Positions 26,527 through 34,917 of a stretch of 64,000 nucleotides of DNA are shown here, one piece after another. How positions within the stretch are numbered: position 1 is the first letter of the stretch; every line of letters begins with the position of its first letter. The notes below the pieces were generated by a model that was given only the letters and a program-made list of their open reading frames with translations, was not told the origin of the DNA and searched no databases. Source of the DNA: Chloroflexota bacterium (lineage in GTDB: Bacteria; Chloroflexota; Anaerolineae; UBA4142); NCBI GenBank assembly GCA_016208315.1, contig JACQYF010000061.1:42684-106683 (forward strand). Reading direction: 5' to 3'. Position numbers and translations under genes: made by a program.

Positions 26527-29081
26527 TGTCATCCAAAAGAGTGACTATCATGGCATCTGCCGGTAAACGCGTTCTCGTCCTGCTGGAAAATCAATCTTAC
26601 CCGGACGACACGCGCGTCGTCAACATCTCCAGGGCGCTCGTCGCCGCGGGCTATCACGTCTCGCTGATCTCGCCATCCGCGCGCGGCCGCGCACGGCACG
26701 AGGTTCTCGACGGGGTTCACGTCTACCGGTTTCCGCCGCCGCCGCCCGGGGACGGTTTCTTCGGCTACCTGTGGGAATACGCGTATTCGCTCATTGCCGC
26801 GTTTGTCCTGTCGTGGGTCGTGTTGTGGCGCGAGGGTTTTGACGTCATCCACGCGACGAATCCGCCGGACGTTTTCGTGTTTATCGGCGCGTTCTACCGG
26901 CTGCTGGGCAAGCGCTTTATCTACGACCATCACGACCTGGCCCCCGAAATGTACCAGGTCTTGTTCGGCGAGAAAAGCCGGCGCGCCGTTTACAACTTGC
27001 TGGTGTTTTTTGAGAATCTATCCTGCCGGTTTGCCGACCACATCATCGTCACGAATCAGTCGTATCGGGCCGTCGCGCTCGAACGCGCGCGGGTGCCCGC
27101 GGCGCGCGTCACCGTCGTCCGCAACGGCCCCGACTTGGAGCGCTTGCGCCCCGTCGCGCCGGACCCGGAGTTGCGGAAGAAAGCCAAGACCATCATCGGC
27201 TACGTCGGCGTGATCGGATTCCACGACCGGGTAGATTACTTGCTGCGCGCGCTCCATCGCCTGGTCTACGATTTGGGCCGCACGGATTTTTTCTGCGTGC
27301 TGGTCGGCGTAGGCGATGCTTGGGAGGGACTGAAAGCGCTGGCGAAGGAATTGGAGATCGAACGATACGTTTGGTTCACGGGTCGAGTCTCGGACGAGGA
27401 CTTGGGCCGCTATCTGTCTACAGCCGACATTTGTGTAGACCCCGATCCGCCGAATCCTTTTACCGATCGCTCGACGATGGTCAAGATGATGGAGTATATG
27501 GCATTGGGCAAGCCCATCGTGGCCTTTGACTTGACCGAGCACCGCTTTACCGCGCAAGGGGCCGCCCGGTACGTACGCAACACGGACGAATTGGAATTCG
27601 CGCGGGCTTGCCTGGAATTGATGGATGATCCCGCGCGGCGCCGCGCGATGGGCGCGCTGGGACGCCAACGTATCGAAACAGAGTTGGCTTGGAAATATTC
27701 AGTGCCACACCTCCTGCGTGTTTATGCGACCGTGCTCGCCGATCGCGAGTCTCGCTTGGCGGCGCTCAGGGACAAGATGCGACGTTTCGTTTATTGGGTC
27801 ACTTTCCGCGGCGGGCGTTATATCGTGGCGCGTTTATTGGCTTTGCTGGAACGATACGGAATGACGGCGGGCCGGGCGAAACAAAGGACGTTGGATTGCA
27901 TTCGATTCCTATCGCAATACGGTTGCCGCCCGACGCTGCCCACGCCAAGCTGCGTCGTTGACAACAATCCCGAATTCTGTCGCGACTTGCAGGATATGGG
28001 CGTCGAGCTGGCGGTCCACGGACAGGTCCACGTGGATTTTCGCAGTCTGGCGCGGCAAGATGTCGGCGAGCACATGCGGCGAGCCGCCGCATCGTTCGCG
28101 CAGCATGGCATTCAGTTTGAGGGATTCCGCTGTCCGTATTTGAGCTGCAAGGACGGCGTGCGCGAGGCCATTGCGGATGGTTTGTTCAAATACAGCAGCA
28201 ACGACGCGATCTGGTGGGATGTCGTTCCCGAGCAGTCGCGGCGCAAGGCCAACATTCTATTCAAACGGCTCGACGAATTCTATCGCCCTCAGTCGGCTGC
28301 CGACCGGATTGCTACGCCGTGGCTCGAAGGTAACTTGCTCGAAATTCCGATCAGTTTGCCCGATGACTTGCAGTTGGTTGATGGTCTCAAATTAGGCGAA
28401 CAGGGCGTCCGATTGGCGTGGACCGAGATGCTCCACGCGATCCACGCCCGCGGAGAACTCTTCGTCATCCTCTTTCATCCCGAGTCGTTCGAAAAGTGCG
28501 TCGCGGCGTTCGATGCCGTGCTCACGCAAGCGCGGCATCTGCAACCCGCCGTGTGGGTCACGCGTCTCCAGGATGTGAGCCGATGGTGGTGGGAGAAATC
28601 ATGCTTTGCCGTCAACATTTCTTCGGAATCGTCGGGGAACCCGCGACATCCGCGACGGCGTCTCCGGTTTGACTGCTCCGATCAAGCGACGGTGCTCGTG
28701 CGCAATCTCGAACTGTCCGAACCGAGTCATCCGTGGGATGGCGCGTATCGAACACTCGAAAGCCGAACGCTCACACTTGAAAACGCCGCACGGCCATTCG
28801 TCGGCGCGGCTCCAACGCTGCCGGCGAAAACGGTTTCGTTTCTAAGAGGCCAGGGCTATATTGTCGAAACAGGCGGCCAAGCCGCGGAATGCAGCATCTA
28901 CCTGGACGAATCCGCCGGCGCGTGGAGCGAGGTCCAACTCATCGCCCACATCGAGTCTTCGCCCGCGCCGCTGGTGCGGTTCTGGCGTTGGCCCAACGAA
29001 GCCAAGAGCGCGCTGTGCGTGAGCGGGGACTTGGACGCGCTCAGTCTCGTGGACTATGCCTCGAGATTTCTATACCTGTAA
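26526..29081 (+). CDS. Glycosyltransferase family 4 fused to a polysaccharide-deacetylase-like domain (second copy)
   Basis: An 851-residue fusion. Residues about 10-400 form a GT4 enzyme (RVLVLLENQSYPDDTRVVNISRAL, FIYDHHDLAPEMY, IGYVGVIGFHDRVDYLLRAL, VKMMEYMALGKPIVAFDL). From about 430 a CE4-like region follows (PTPSCVVDNNPEFCRDLQDMGVELAVHGQVHVDF, then FRCPYLSCKDGVREAI), with HGQVH and FRCPY at the expected NodB positions. The last 30 residues (RWPNEAKSALCVSGDLDALSLVDYASRFL) look like the start of another deacetylase strand. The N-terminal half uses an undecaprenyl-type GT4 pattern seen in glycan assembly. It overlaps the preceding stop by one base. Confidence 0.87.
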   Translation: MSSKRVTIMASAGKRVLVLLENQSYPDDTRVVNISRALVAAGYHVSLISPSARGRARHEVLDGVHVYRFPPPPPGDGFFGYLWEYAYSLIAAFVLSWVVLWREGFDVIHATNPPDVFVFIGAFYRLLGKRFIYDHHDLAPEMYQVLFGEKSRRAVYNLLVFFENLSCRFADHIIVTNQSYRAVALERARVPAARVTVVRNGPDLERLRPVAPDPELRKKAKTIIGYVGVIGFHDRVDYLLRALHRLVYDLGRTDFFCVLVGVGDAWEGLKALAKELEIERYVWFTGRVSDEDLGRYLSTADICVDPDPPNPFTDRSTMVKMMEYMALGKPIVAFDLTEHRFTAQGAARYVRNTDELEFARACLELMDDPARRRAMGALGRQRIETELAWKYSVPHLLRVYATVLADRESRLAALRDKMRRFVYWVTFRGGRYIVARLLALLERYGMTAGRAKQRTLDCIRFLSQYGCRPTLPTPSCVVDNNPEFCRDLQDMGVELAVHGQVHVDFRSLARQDVGEHMRRAAASFAQHGIQFEGFRCPYLSCKDGVREAIADGLFKYSSNDAIWWDVVPEQSRRKANILFKRLDEFYRPQSAADRIATPWLEGNLLEIPISLPDDLQLVDGLKLGEQGVRLAWTEMLHAIHARGELFVILFHPESFEKCVAAFDAVLTQARHLQPAVWVTRLQDVSRWWWEKSCFAVNISSESSGNPRHPRRRLRFDCSDQATVLVRNLELSEPSHPWDGAYRTLESRTLTLENAARPFVGAAPTLPAKTVSFLRGQGYIVETGGQAAECSIYLDESAGAWSEVQLIAHIESSPAPLVRFWRWPNEAKSALCVSGDLDALSLVDYASRFLYL

Positions 29082-29083
29082 GA

Positions 29084-30118
29084 ATGAATAAATTTACCGT
29101 CGTTCGTACCCTCGATCCAAAGCGCTGGGATGAATTCGTGTGCCGGCATCCCAAAGGCAGCATCTTCCACACGCGTTGGATGATGGAGGTCTATCGCGGC
29201 ACGGTGAACTACGCGCCGAGCTTTTTGGCGGCGCTCGATCCAGCCGGCGAGGTCGCGGCGCTCTTGTTGAGCGCGCGCGTGCAAACCCTGCCCGACCCGT
29301 TGGGACGCCTCGGCTCGCGCGCCCTGTTCTATGCCGAGCCGCTGTGCCGCGAAGACGAGGTGGGCCAACAAGCCCTGACCGTTTTGCTGCGAGAACACGA
29401 AGCGGAGATGCGCGACAAGACGCTATTCGCCGAGGTGCGTCCGCTCCATGCGGCCGGGGTCGAACGAACGGTACTCGAGCGCTGCGGCTATCAATTCGAA
29501 GAGTATCTGAATTTCCTGATTGATCTCACCAAGCCGCGCGATGAACTCTGGCGCGCGATGACAAACTCGTGCCGTGCGAACATTCGCCGCGGACTCAAGC
29601 GCGGCGTCGCGATCGCGGACGAGACCACGGAGCAAGGCGTGGAAATCCTGTACGATTTATTGCGGGCAAGCTATGCACGCGCCCAGGTTCCCTTGGCGGA
29701 CAAGAGCTTGTTTCGCTGCGGGCTAGAGGTCTTGGGGCCGCGCGACATGCTGCGCGTTTTTATCGCGCGTCTCGACGACAAGCCGATCGGGGCGAGCGTC
29801 GTCCTGCTCTTCAAACAGCGCGTTTATGAATGGTACTGGGGCGTCCAACGGATGGTCTCGGTCTATCCCGCTGAAGTCGTTACCTGGCATCGCATCGAAT
29901 GGGGCCAACAGCACGGCTATGTGCTTTACGACTTTGGCGGCGCGGGGTCGCCTTACAAACCCTACGGCGTAAGAGATTTCAAACGCAAATTCGGCGGTGA
30001 ACGTGTGAACTTTGGGCGGTATCGCAAGATATACTCGCCGTGGAGAATGGCCTTGGCCGAAAAGGGCTACGACATCGCCCGAAATCTGGTCAATCCAAAG
30101 AATTGGGTGCGACACTAA
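29084..30118 (+). CDS. FemAB/GNAT-like acyl- or aminoacyltransferase
   Basis: A 344-residue double-GNAT-fold protein. MNKFTVVRTLDPKRWDEFVCRHPKGSIFHTRWMMEVY at the N-terminus and the C-terminal block GASVVLLFKQRVYEWYWGVQR...YVLYDFGGAGSPYKPYGVRDFKRKFGGE match the FemAB/BioF2-like family that adds amino acids or acyl groups to cell-wall or exopolysaccharide sugars. The ATG at 29084 gives the family N-terminus; the upstream extension overlaps the previous gene. In an exopolysaccharide locus, substituent transfer to the polymer is the likely job; the acyl donor is unknown. Confidence 0.84.
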   Translation: MNKFTVVRTLDPKRWDEFVCRHPKGSIFHTRWMMEVYRGTVNYAPSFLAALDPAGEVAALLLSARVQTLPDPLGRLGSRALFYAEPLCREDEVGQQALTVLLREHEAEMRDKTLFAEVRPLHAAGVERTVLERCGYQFEEYLNFLIDLTKPRDELWRAMTNSCRANIRRGLKRGVAIADETTEQGVEILYDLLRASYARAQVPLADKSLFRCGLEVLGPRDMLRVFIARLDDKPIGASVVLLFKQRVYEWYWGVQRMVSVYPAEVVTWHRIEWGQQHGYVLYDFGGAGSPYKPYGVRDFKRKFGGERVNFGRYRKIYSPWRMALAEKGYDIARNLVNPKNWVRH

Positions 30119-30933
30119 TGGATCAAAAACTCGAATATCGGTTCGCCTTGCTCTTGGCCGGTTTGACCGGTTTCTTTGCAGGCATTGCACTGACGTTGAT
30201 CGTCTTGGAACTCACTGCCCCCGCGCCTCGCACCCCGGCGGGCCCGCAATCCACCATCCTATGGACAAGCGGAGCTGGCGCGGATGTGCTCGCCAAGTGG
30301 AGCGCGGATGACGGCGGGGGAATCTTTAATTCGGGAACCGGAACCGTGACGCTCGCCAATAATATCAAGCACAATGGCAATCCGGCGATCGCCCTGACCA
30401 TTTCAAACGCAAATGGACGCGAGCAGGCCGCCCGCATCTTTCGCTGGGGCGAAAATCCCGTCGAAGCGTACTATAGTGTCTGGCTATACTTTCCACAGTT
30501 CTACGACCCCGACGAATGGTGGAATGTATTCCAGTTCAAATCCAAGAGCGAGTCGAACCGGCCCACGTGGGTTTTGAATGTCGGCAATCTACCCGACGGC
30601 TATATGCGCTTTTATCTGTGGGATGACATTAATAGCAAGTCCTATAACAACCAACTCGTCAAGCCGGCCAAGCGCATTCCGGTCGCGTGCTGGGTTCACG
30701 TCGAGGTATTTTATCGCCGTTCCATGGAAGAGAACGGCCAGATCATCGTCTGGCAGGACGGCGTCAAGCTCTATGACCTCAACGGCGTCGAGACCGCGCT
30801 AGCCGACAATATTCAATGGGGCCTATCGAACTATACCGATCAGATTCGTCCCAGCACTGCGACCATCTACGCGGCCGATGCCGTCATCAGTAAAGCGCGC
30901 CTCGGTCCCGGAAACGGGCCGCTTTGTTCCTAG
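30118..30933 (+). CDS. Membrane-anchored polysaccharide-lyase-like jelly-roll protein
   Basis: A 271-residue protein with an N-terminal anchor (residues 8-33, FALLLAGLTGFFAGIALTLIVLEL) and an extracytoplasmic beta-jelly-roll. Motifs shared with the minus-strand paralogues at 34010 and 34918 are FRWGENPVEAYYSVWLYFP, WWNVFQFKSKSES, VLNVGNLPDGYM and TIYAADAVIS. The fold pattern suggests a concanavalin-like lyase or carbohydrate-binding protein that trims or binds the exported polymer. Catalytic residues cannot be assigned. The start codon overlaps the stop of the transferase upstream. Confidence 0.68.
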   Translation: MDQKLEYRFALLLAGLTGFFAGIALTLIVLELTAPAPRTPAGPQSTILWTSGAGADVLAKWSADDGGGIFNSGTGTVTLANNIKHNGNPAIALTISNANGREQAARIFRWGENPVEAYYSVWLYFPQFYDPDEWWNVFQFKSKSESNRPTWVLNVGNLPDGYMRFYLWDDINSKSYNNQLVKPAKRIPVACWVHVEVFYRRSMEENGQIIVWQDGVKLYDLNGVETALADNIQWGLSNYTDQIRPSTATIYAADAVISKARLGPGNGPLCS

Positions 30934-30946
30934 TCGAGCACTTGCT

Positions 30947-32152
30947 ATGACGACAACAAGACACCCCGTCGCGATTGTGGGCGCAGGCCCGTACGGATTG
31001 GCGGCCGCGGCGCATCTTCGTTCGGCCGGGGTTGAAACCATCATCTTCGGCGAGCCGATGGAGTTTTGGCGACAGCACATGCCGATGGGGATGCTGCTGC
31101 GCTCGCCGCGCGAAGCGTCGTGCATTTCGGACCCGCGCCACGCGTTGACCCTGGACGCGTTCGCCCGCAAGGTCAACACGCCCTTGTCCAAACCGCTGAC
31201 TCTTGAGAGCTTTTGCAAGTACGGGCAGTGGTTTCAGTCGCAAGTCGCGCCCGATCTGGATCCGCGCCAGGTCACGCGCATCGAACGCGCCGCGGGCGGC
31301 TTTCGCCTCTGGCTTGACGACAACGATTCACGCCACGCGTCGCGCGTCGTCATCGCGACCGGCCTCGCACGCTTTGCGTACCGTCCGCGACAATTCGACG
31401 GCTTGCCGGCTGCGCTCGTCTCACACAGTTCCGAGCATTGCGACCTGCGGCAATTCGCGGGCAAAGAAGTGATCGTCGTCGGAGGCGGACAGAGCGCGGT
31501 CGAGTCGGCAGCGCTGCTGCGCCAAGTGGGCGCGGAGGTTCAAGTGATCGTGCGCGCGCCCAAGGTACACTGGTTGGGACACACCGATTGGCTCCGGCTG
31601 CTGCCCAAACCGGTCCGCTATATTTTCTACCCGCCATCCGATGTCGGCCCGCCTCTTCTGAATTGGATCGTTGCGCTGCCGGAATTGTTCAGGCGCCTGC
31701 CGCGCCATCTGCAACCCTGGGTTGCCTATCACGCAATCCGGCCCGCGGCAGCCGGCTGGCTCGAGCACCGCGTACGCGACATTCAGATTACGACCGGGCG
31801 TCACATCGTCTCGATGGTTCAACATGATCACCGGCTGCGCGTAACGCTCGACGATGGGACGCAGCGTTGGGCCGATCACATCTTGCTCGGCACGGGCTAT
31901 CGCGTAGACATTACTCGCCTGCCGTTCAGCGCTCCCGAATTGCTGGCGGCGGTTCGATGCGAAGGTGGCTATCCGCGGCTCGTCCGCGGCCTCGAATCAT
32001 CGGCGCCGGGTTTGCACTATATCGGCGCGCCGGCGGCTGCAAGTTTTGGGCCGTTGATGCGTTTTGTTTCCGGCACCGCGTTTGCGGCGCGTGAACTCAC
32101 TCGGCGAATAGTCGGCGATGAGAGTGAAGAGACAATCGGTCCAGGGAACTAG
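30947..32152 (+). CDS. FAD-dependent oxidoreductase, flavin monooxygenase-like
   Basis: A 401-residue flavoprotein. FAD site VAIVGAGPYGLAAAAHL at residues 8-24, a second Rossmann motif EVIVVGGGQSAVESAALL near 169-186 for NAD(P)H, and the late GTGYRVDITRLPF. The order matches the lysine/ornithine N-hydroxylase-like group, which often hydroxylates amines. Here it sits just before an ATP-grasp gene it overlaps by 35 bp, so it may modify an amino acid or polyamine later ligated by that enzyme. Substrate unknown. Confidence 0.85.
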   Translation: MTTTRHPVAIVGAGPYGLAAAAHLRSAGVETIIFGEPMEFWRQHMPMGMLLRSPREASCISDPRHALTLDAFARKVNTPLSKPLTLESFCKYGQWFQSQVAPDLDPRQVTRIERAAGGFRLWLDDNDSRHASRVVIATGLARFAYRPRQFDGLPAALVSHSSEHCDLRQFAGKEVIVVGGGQSAVESAALLRQVGAEVQVIVRAPKVHWLGHTDWLRLLPKPVRYIFYPPSDVGPPLLNWIVALPELFRRLPRHLQPWVAYHAIRPAAAGWLEHRVRDIQITTGRHIVSMVQHDHRLRVTLDDGTQRWADHILLGTGYRVDITRLPFSAPELLAAVRCEGGYPRLVRGLESSAPGLHYIGAPAAASFGPLMRFVSGTAFAARELTRRIVGDESEETIGPGN

Positions 32153-33302
32153 GGGTGGGGCCATCGTCATCGGCGGCGATTATCGCGGGCTGGGCGTGGT
32201 GCGCAGTCTTGGCCGGCGCGGCATCCCGGTGTGGGTGCTCACGGACAATCATCGCCTCGCCGCTTTTTCGCGCTATGCCACGCGTTCGCTACCCTGGCCC
32301 GAAACCGACCAAGTGAATTTCCTGCTCGCCCTCTGCGCGCAATATTCGCTCGACAGTTGGGTGGTTATCCCGACGGGCGACGAGGCCGCAGCCCTTCTCT
32401 CGCGCCACCATGCAGTTCTAAAAGCGCGCTTGAAACTCACAGTGCCAACTTGGGATGTGCTGCGCTACGCGTACGACAAGCGACTCACGTATCGCCTAGC
32501 GGCCGACTTGAATCTGGCGTATCCATGGACTTGTTATCCCCAAGAGCGCGCCGACCTCGAGAATCTGCACGCTCCATTTCCCGTCATTCTCAAACCCGCG
32601 ATCAAAGAGGGCTTTAACTCGTTCGTCCACGACAAGGCGTGGGAGGCGCGCGACCGCGCGGCCCTTTTGGACCTTTACGATCAAGCGACCGCGATGGTGC
32701 CGCGCGATTTGGTTATGGCGCAAGAGATGATTCCTGGCGATGGCACGACGCAATTCTCGTATGCCGCTCTGTGCAAAGATGGCGAACCGTTGGTCTCCAT
32801 CGTCGCGCGGCGCACGCGGCAATACCCAACAGATTTTGGTCGCTCCAGCACGTTCGTGGAAAGTGTGGATCAGCCGCAAGTGGAAAAAATATCGCGCGCG
32901 CTGCTCGCCGCGCTCGGCTACACGGGACTGGTCGAGATCGAGTTCAAGCGCGATCCGCGCGACGGCGAATACAAACTGCTCGACATCAATCCGCGCGTCT
33001 GGGGTTGGCACACCCTGGGCCGGCGTTTCGGCGGCGATTTTGCTTATCTGCTCTGGCAATTGATGCAGGGCGAGCCGGTGACCGAGACGCGCGTGCCGGC
33101 CGGATTGCATTGGGTGCGCGGTATAACCGACATCGCCGCAGTCGCGCAAGAAATGCGGCAAGGGCGATTGTCGTTGGGCGGCTATCTCCGTTCCTTTCAG
33201 CGCCCGCTGGAATCCGCGATTTTCGCGTTCGATGATCTCCTGCCTGCGCTGATCGAAGCGCCATTGCTAGCACAACTCGCGTTGAGGCGCAAAGCGCTAT
33301 GA
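32118..33302 (+). CDS. ATP-grasp ligase-like protein
   Basis: A 394-residue ATP-grasp enzyme of the carbamoyl-phosphate-synthase-like group. AIVIGGDYRGLGVVRSLGRRGIPVWVL begins the fold; PVILKPAIKEGFNSF binds ATP; VEIEFKRDPRDGEYKLLDINPRVWGWHTLG carries the metal-binding Glu/Asn. These enzymes form amide bonds through acyl phosphates. The gene overlaps the flavoprotein by 35 bp and the acetyltransferase by ATGA, so the three form a tight set. The acceptor may be an aminosugar or a peptide; this is not predictable from sequence. The ribosome site at 32118 is weak. Confidence 0.85.
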   Translation: MRVKRQSVQGTRGGAIVIGGDYRGLGVVRSLGRRGIPVWVLTDNHRLAAFSRYATRSLPWPETDQVNFLLALCAQYSLDSWVVIPTGDEAAALLSRHHAVLKARLKLTVPTWDVLRYAYDKRLTYRLAADLNLAYPWTCYPQERADLENLHAPFPVILKPAIKEGFNSFVHDKAWEARDRAALLDLYDQATAMVPRDLVMAQEMIPGDGTTQFSYAALCKDGEPLVSIVARRTRQYPTDFGRSSTFVESVDQPQVEKISRALLAALGYTGLVEIEFKRDPRDGEYKLLDINPRVWGWHTLGRRFGGDFAYLLWQLMQGEPVTETRVPAGLHWVRGITDIAAVAQEMRQGRLSLGGYLRSFQRPLESAIFAFDDLLPALIEAPLLAQLALRRKAL

Positions 33303-33961
33303 GAGAGGAAATGAGTGACGTGTTTATCCATCCAGCTTCAATCGTCGAAACGCGCGAGATTGGCGCGGGCACGCGCATCTGGGCCTTGGCGCATGTCATG
33401 CCTGATGCTTCCATTGGGGTAAACTGCAACATCGGGGAGCATTGCTTTATCGAATCGGGGGCCAAGATCGGCGATAACGTCACGATCAAGAACGGGAACA
33501 TGGTGTGGAACGGCGTTGTGCTCGAGGATGGCGTTTTCGTGGGACCGCATGTCTCCTTTACGAATGACCGCTTTCCCCGCTCTCCACGCCTCGCTCAAGC
33601 GAAGAAGAGATATGGCGGTCATAGTTGGCTTGTTGCGACGCGAGTCAAAGAGGGAGCATCCTTGGGCGCGGGCGCAGTTGTGATCGCCGGCGTAACGGTT
33701 GGCGAATATGCGCTCGTCGGCGCGGGCGCGGTGGTCACCAAAGATGTGGTTCCTTACGCGTTGGTCACGGGCAACCCGGCGCGCCGCCGCGGCTGGGTTT
33801 GCCAATGCGGCCTACCCTTGAAATTCGACGGCCCGACCACGCGCTGTGCGGATTGCGGCCTGCGCTATCGTCGCGATGGCGAGTCGGTGCGCTTGCTCGC
33901 CGAAAAGCCAACGAGGCGCACGGCCGTATTTTTATCCGCGAATCGCGCGAATCTCCGCTAA
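33299..33961 (+). CDS. Hexapeptide-repeat acetyltransferase with C-terminal zinc ribbon (WbpD/WlbB type)
   Basis: A 220-residue left-handed beta-helix enzyme. Hexapeptide turns run from ASIVETREIGAGTRIWALAHVMPDASIG through GAVVIAGVTVGEYALVGAGAVVTKDVVPYALVTGNPAR. The block WNGVVLEDGVFVGPHVSFTNDRFPRS is characteristic of UDP-2-acetamido-3-amino-glucuronate N-acetyltransferases. A zinc ribbon follows (CQCG...CADCG, residues about 164-182). The final 8 residues are encoded by a repeat arm. The matching aminotransferase (WbpE/WlbC) is not in the window, so the pathway is incomplete here. Confidence 0.9.
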   Translation: MREEMSDVFIHPASIVETREIGAGTRIWALAHVMPDASIGVNCNIGEHCFIESGAKIGDNVTIKNGNMVWNGVVLEDGVFVGPHVSFTNDRFPRSPRLAQAKKRYGGHSWLVATRVKEGASLGAGAVVIAGVTVGEYALVGAGAVVTKDVVPYALVTGNPARRRGWVCQCGLPLKFDGPTTRCADCGLRYRRDGESVRLLAEKPTRRTAVFLSANRANLR

Positions 33962-34001
33962 TATTTCATTTCTATTCGCGCGGATTCGCGTGATTCGCGG
34001 A
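33935..34001. repeat. Inverted repeat of CGCGAATC type
   Basis: Nineteen-base arms (33935-33953 and 33983-34001) with one mismatch pair. The left arm encodes the end of the acetyltransferase. Related half-sites are near 19842, 23122 and 26503. It separates the plus-strand locus from the convergent lyase-like genes and may also serve as a terminator, without a T-tract. Confidence 0.75.
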
Positions 34002-34009
34002 CAACTCCT

Positions 34010-34855
34010 TCACGGAATGCGCGATTGGCTGATACCCGCATCGTCGGAGTAAATCGTCGCGGGGCTTGGGCTGAGCGAGTCGGAATAGTTGTTGACGCTC
34101 CACTGGCAATCTCCGTTCGAATAACGCGTCGAGCGCCCGGAGTGGTTGATGATTTGCGTGCCATTCTGCCAAATCGTCACCGCGCCGCTGCTGTCCGGCG
34201 CGCATTTGTAGTATGCCTCGATCCGCATCCACTGCCCTACCGGCACGTTGATTGAAGCTGATCCCACACTGTTCCGCCGCTGCCAATCGTAGAGATAGAG
34301 ATACATGCTGCCGTCCCCGCGATTGCCGACGTTGAGCACGTAAAAGGGGTCCACGATGCTTTCGCTGATCTTGGACTTCCATTGAAAGATATTCCAGTAG
34401 TTGGGCGCGGAATAGTTGCGCGGAAAGTAGTACCAGACGCTGTAATACAAGCTGCTGTAAGTTTGCGACTCATGCCAGCGAAAAAGCCGCGTGCCGCTTT
34501 CAGGCGGCGTGGTCGCGACGAGCTTGGCGCTCCACGAGCCGCCGCGCGCGACGTCGCGGGAAGCGACGGTATCGGCATTGCCACTGTTGAATTCGCCCCC
34601 GCCGTTATTCCATTGAGTCAGGTCGCCCGTTTCCATGCTCGCCGACCAAAGGAGATTCGCACTCGGAAGCGGCGCGGACGCTTGCGGCACGCTCACAAAT
34701 GGCAAGTACACTTTGGAGGTGGCGGCTGGCAAGAGGATATTCGGCTGAGAAGAAGTTGGAGTCGGAATAAGAGAGGTTGCAGAAGTGGGACTGGAAAATT
34801 TGAAGAGTACAATAGCAGCAAACAGAAAGACTCCAAGCAAAACGATTCGGCTCAC
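34010..34855 (-). CDS. Secreted polysaccharide-lyase-like jelly-roll protein
   Basis: A 281-residue exported protein. The signal/anchor is SRIVLLGVFLFAAIVLFKF, then a Ser/Thr/Pro linker to about residue 65, and a jelly-roll domain (NLLWSASMETGDLTQWNNGGGEF, GTRLFRWHES, YYSVWYYFPRNYSAPNYWNIFQWKSK, VLNVGNRGDGSMYLYLYDWQ, TIYSDDAGIS). It is a near-duplicate of the C-terminal domain of the next gene and a distant paralogue of 30118. The start is a GTG at 34855 whose GGAGGT is 12 bp away, so the start is tentative. Likely extracellular glycan processing or binding. Confidence 0.7.
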   Translation of the reverse strand: MSRIVLLGVFLFAAIVLFKFSSPTSATSLIPTPTSSQPNILLPAATSKVYLPFVSVPQASAPLPSANLLWSASMETGDLTQWNNGGGEFNSGNADTVASRDVARGGSWSAKLVATTPPESGTRLFRWHESQTYSSLYYSVWYYFPRNYSAPNYWNIFQWKSKISESIVDPFYVLNVGNRGDGSMYLYLYDWQRRNSVGSASINVPVGQWMRIEAYYKCAPDSSGAVTIWQNGTQIINHSGRSTRYSNGDCQWSVNNYSDSLSPSPATIYSDDAGISQSRIP

Positions 34856-34880
34856 CGTGGGCGACTACCTCCATAAGAAC

Positions 34881-34908
34881 AAGGCACTGTCCCTGGGGAC
34901 AGTGCCTT
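34881..34908. repeat. Perfect hairpin between lyase-like paralogues
   Basis: Thirteen-base arms AAGGCACTGTCCC/GGGACAGTGCCTT with a 2-base gap, between two minus-strand genes. It lacks a T-tract, so partial transcript processing is more likely than termination. Confidence 0.82.
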
Positions 34909-34917
34909 GATAGTTAG

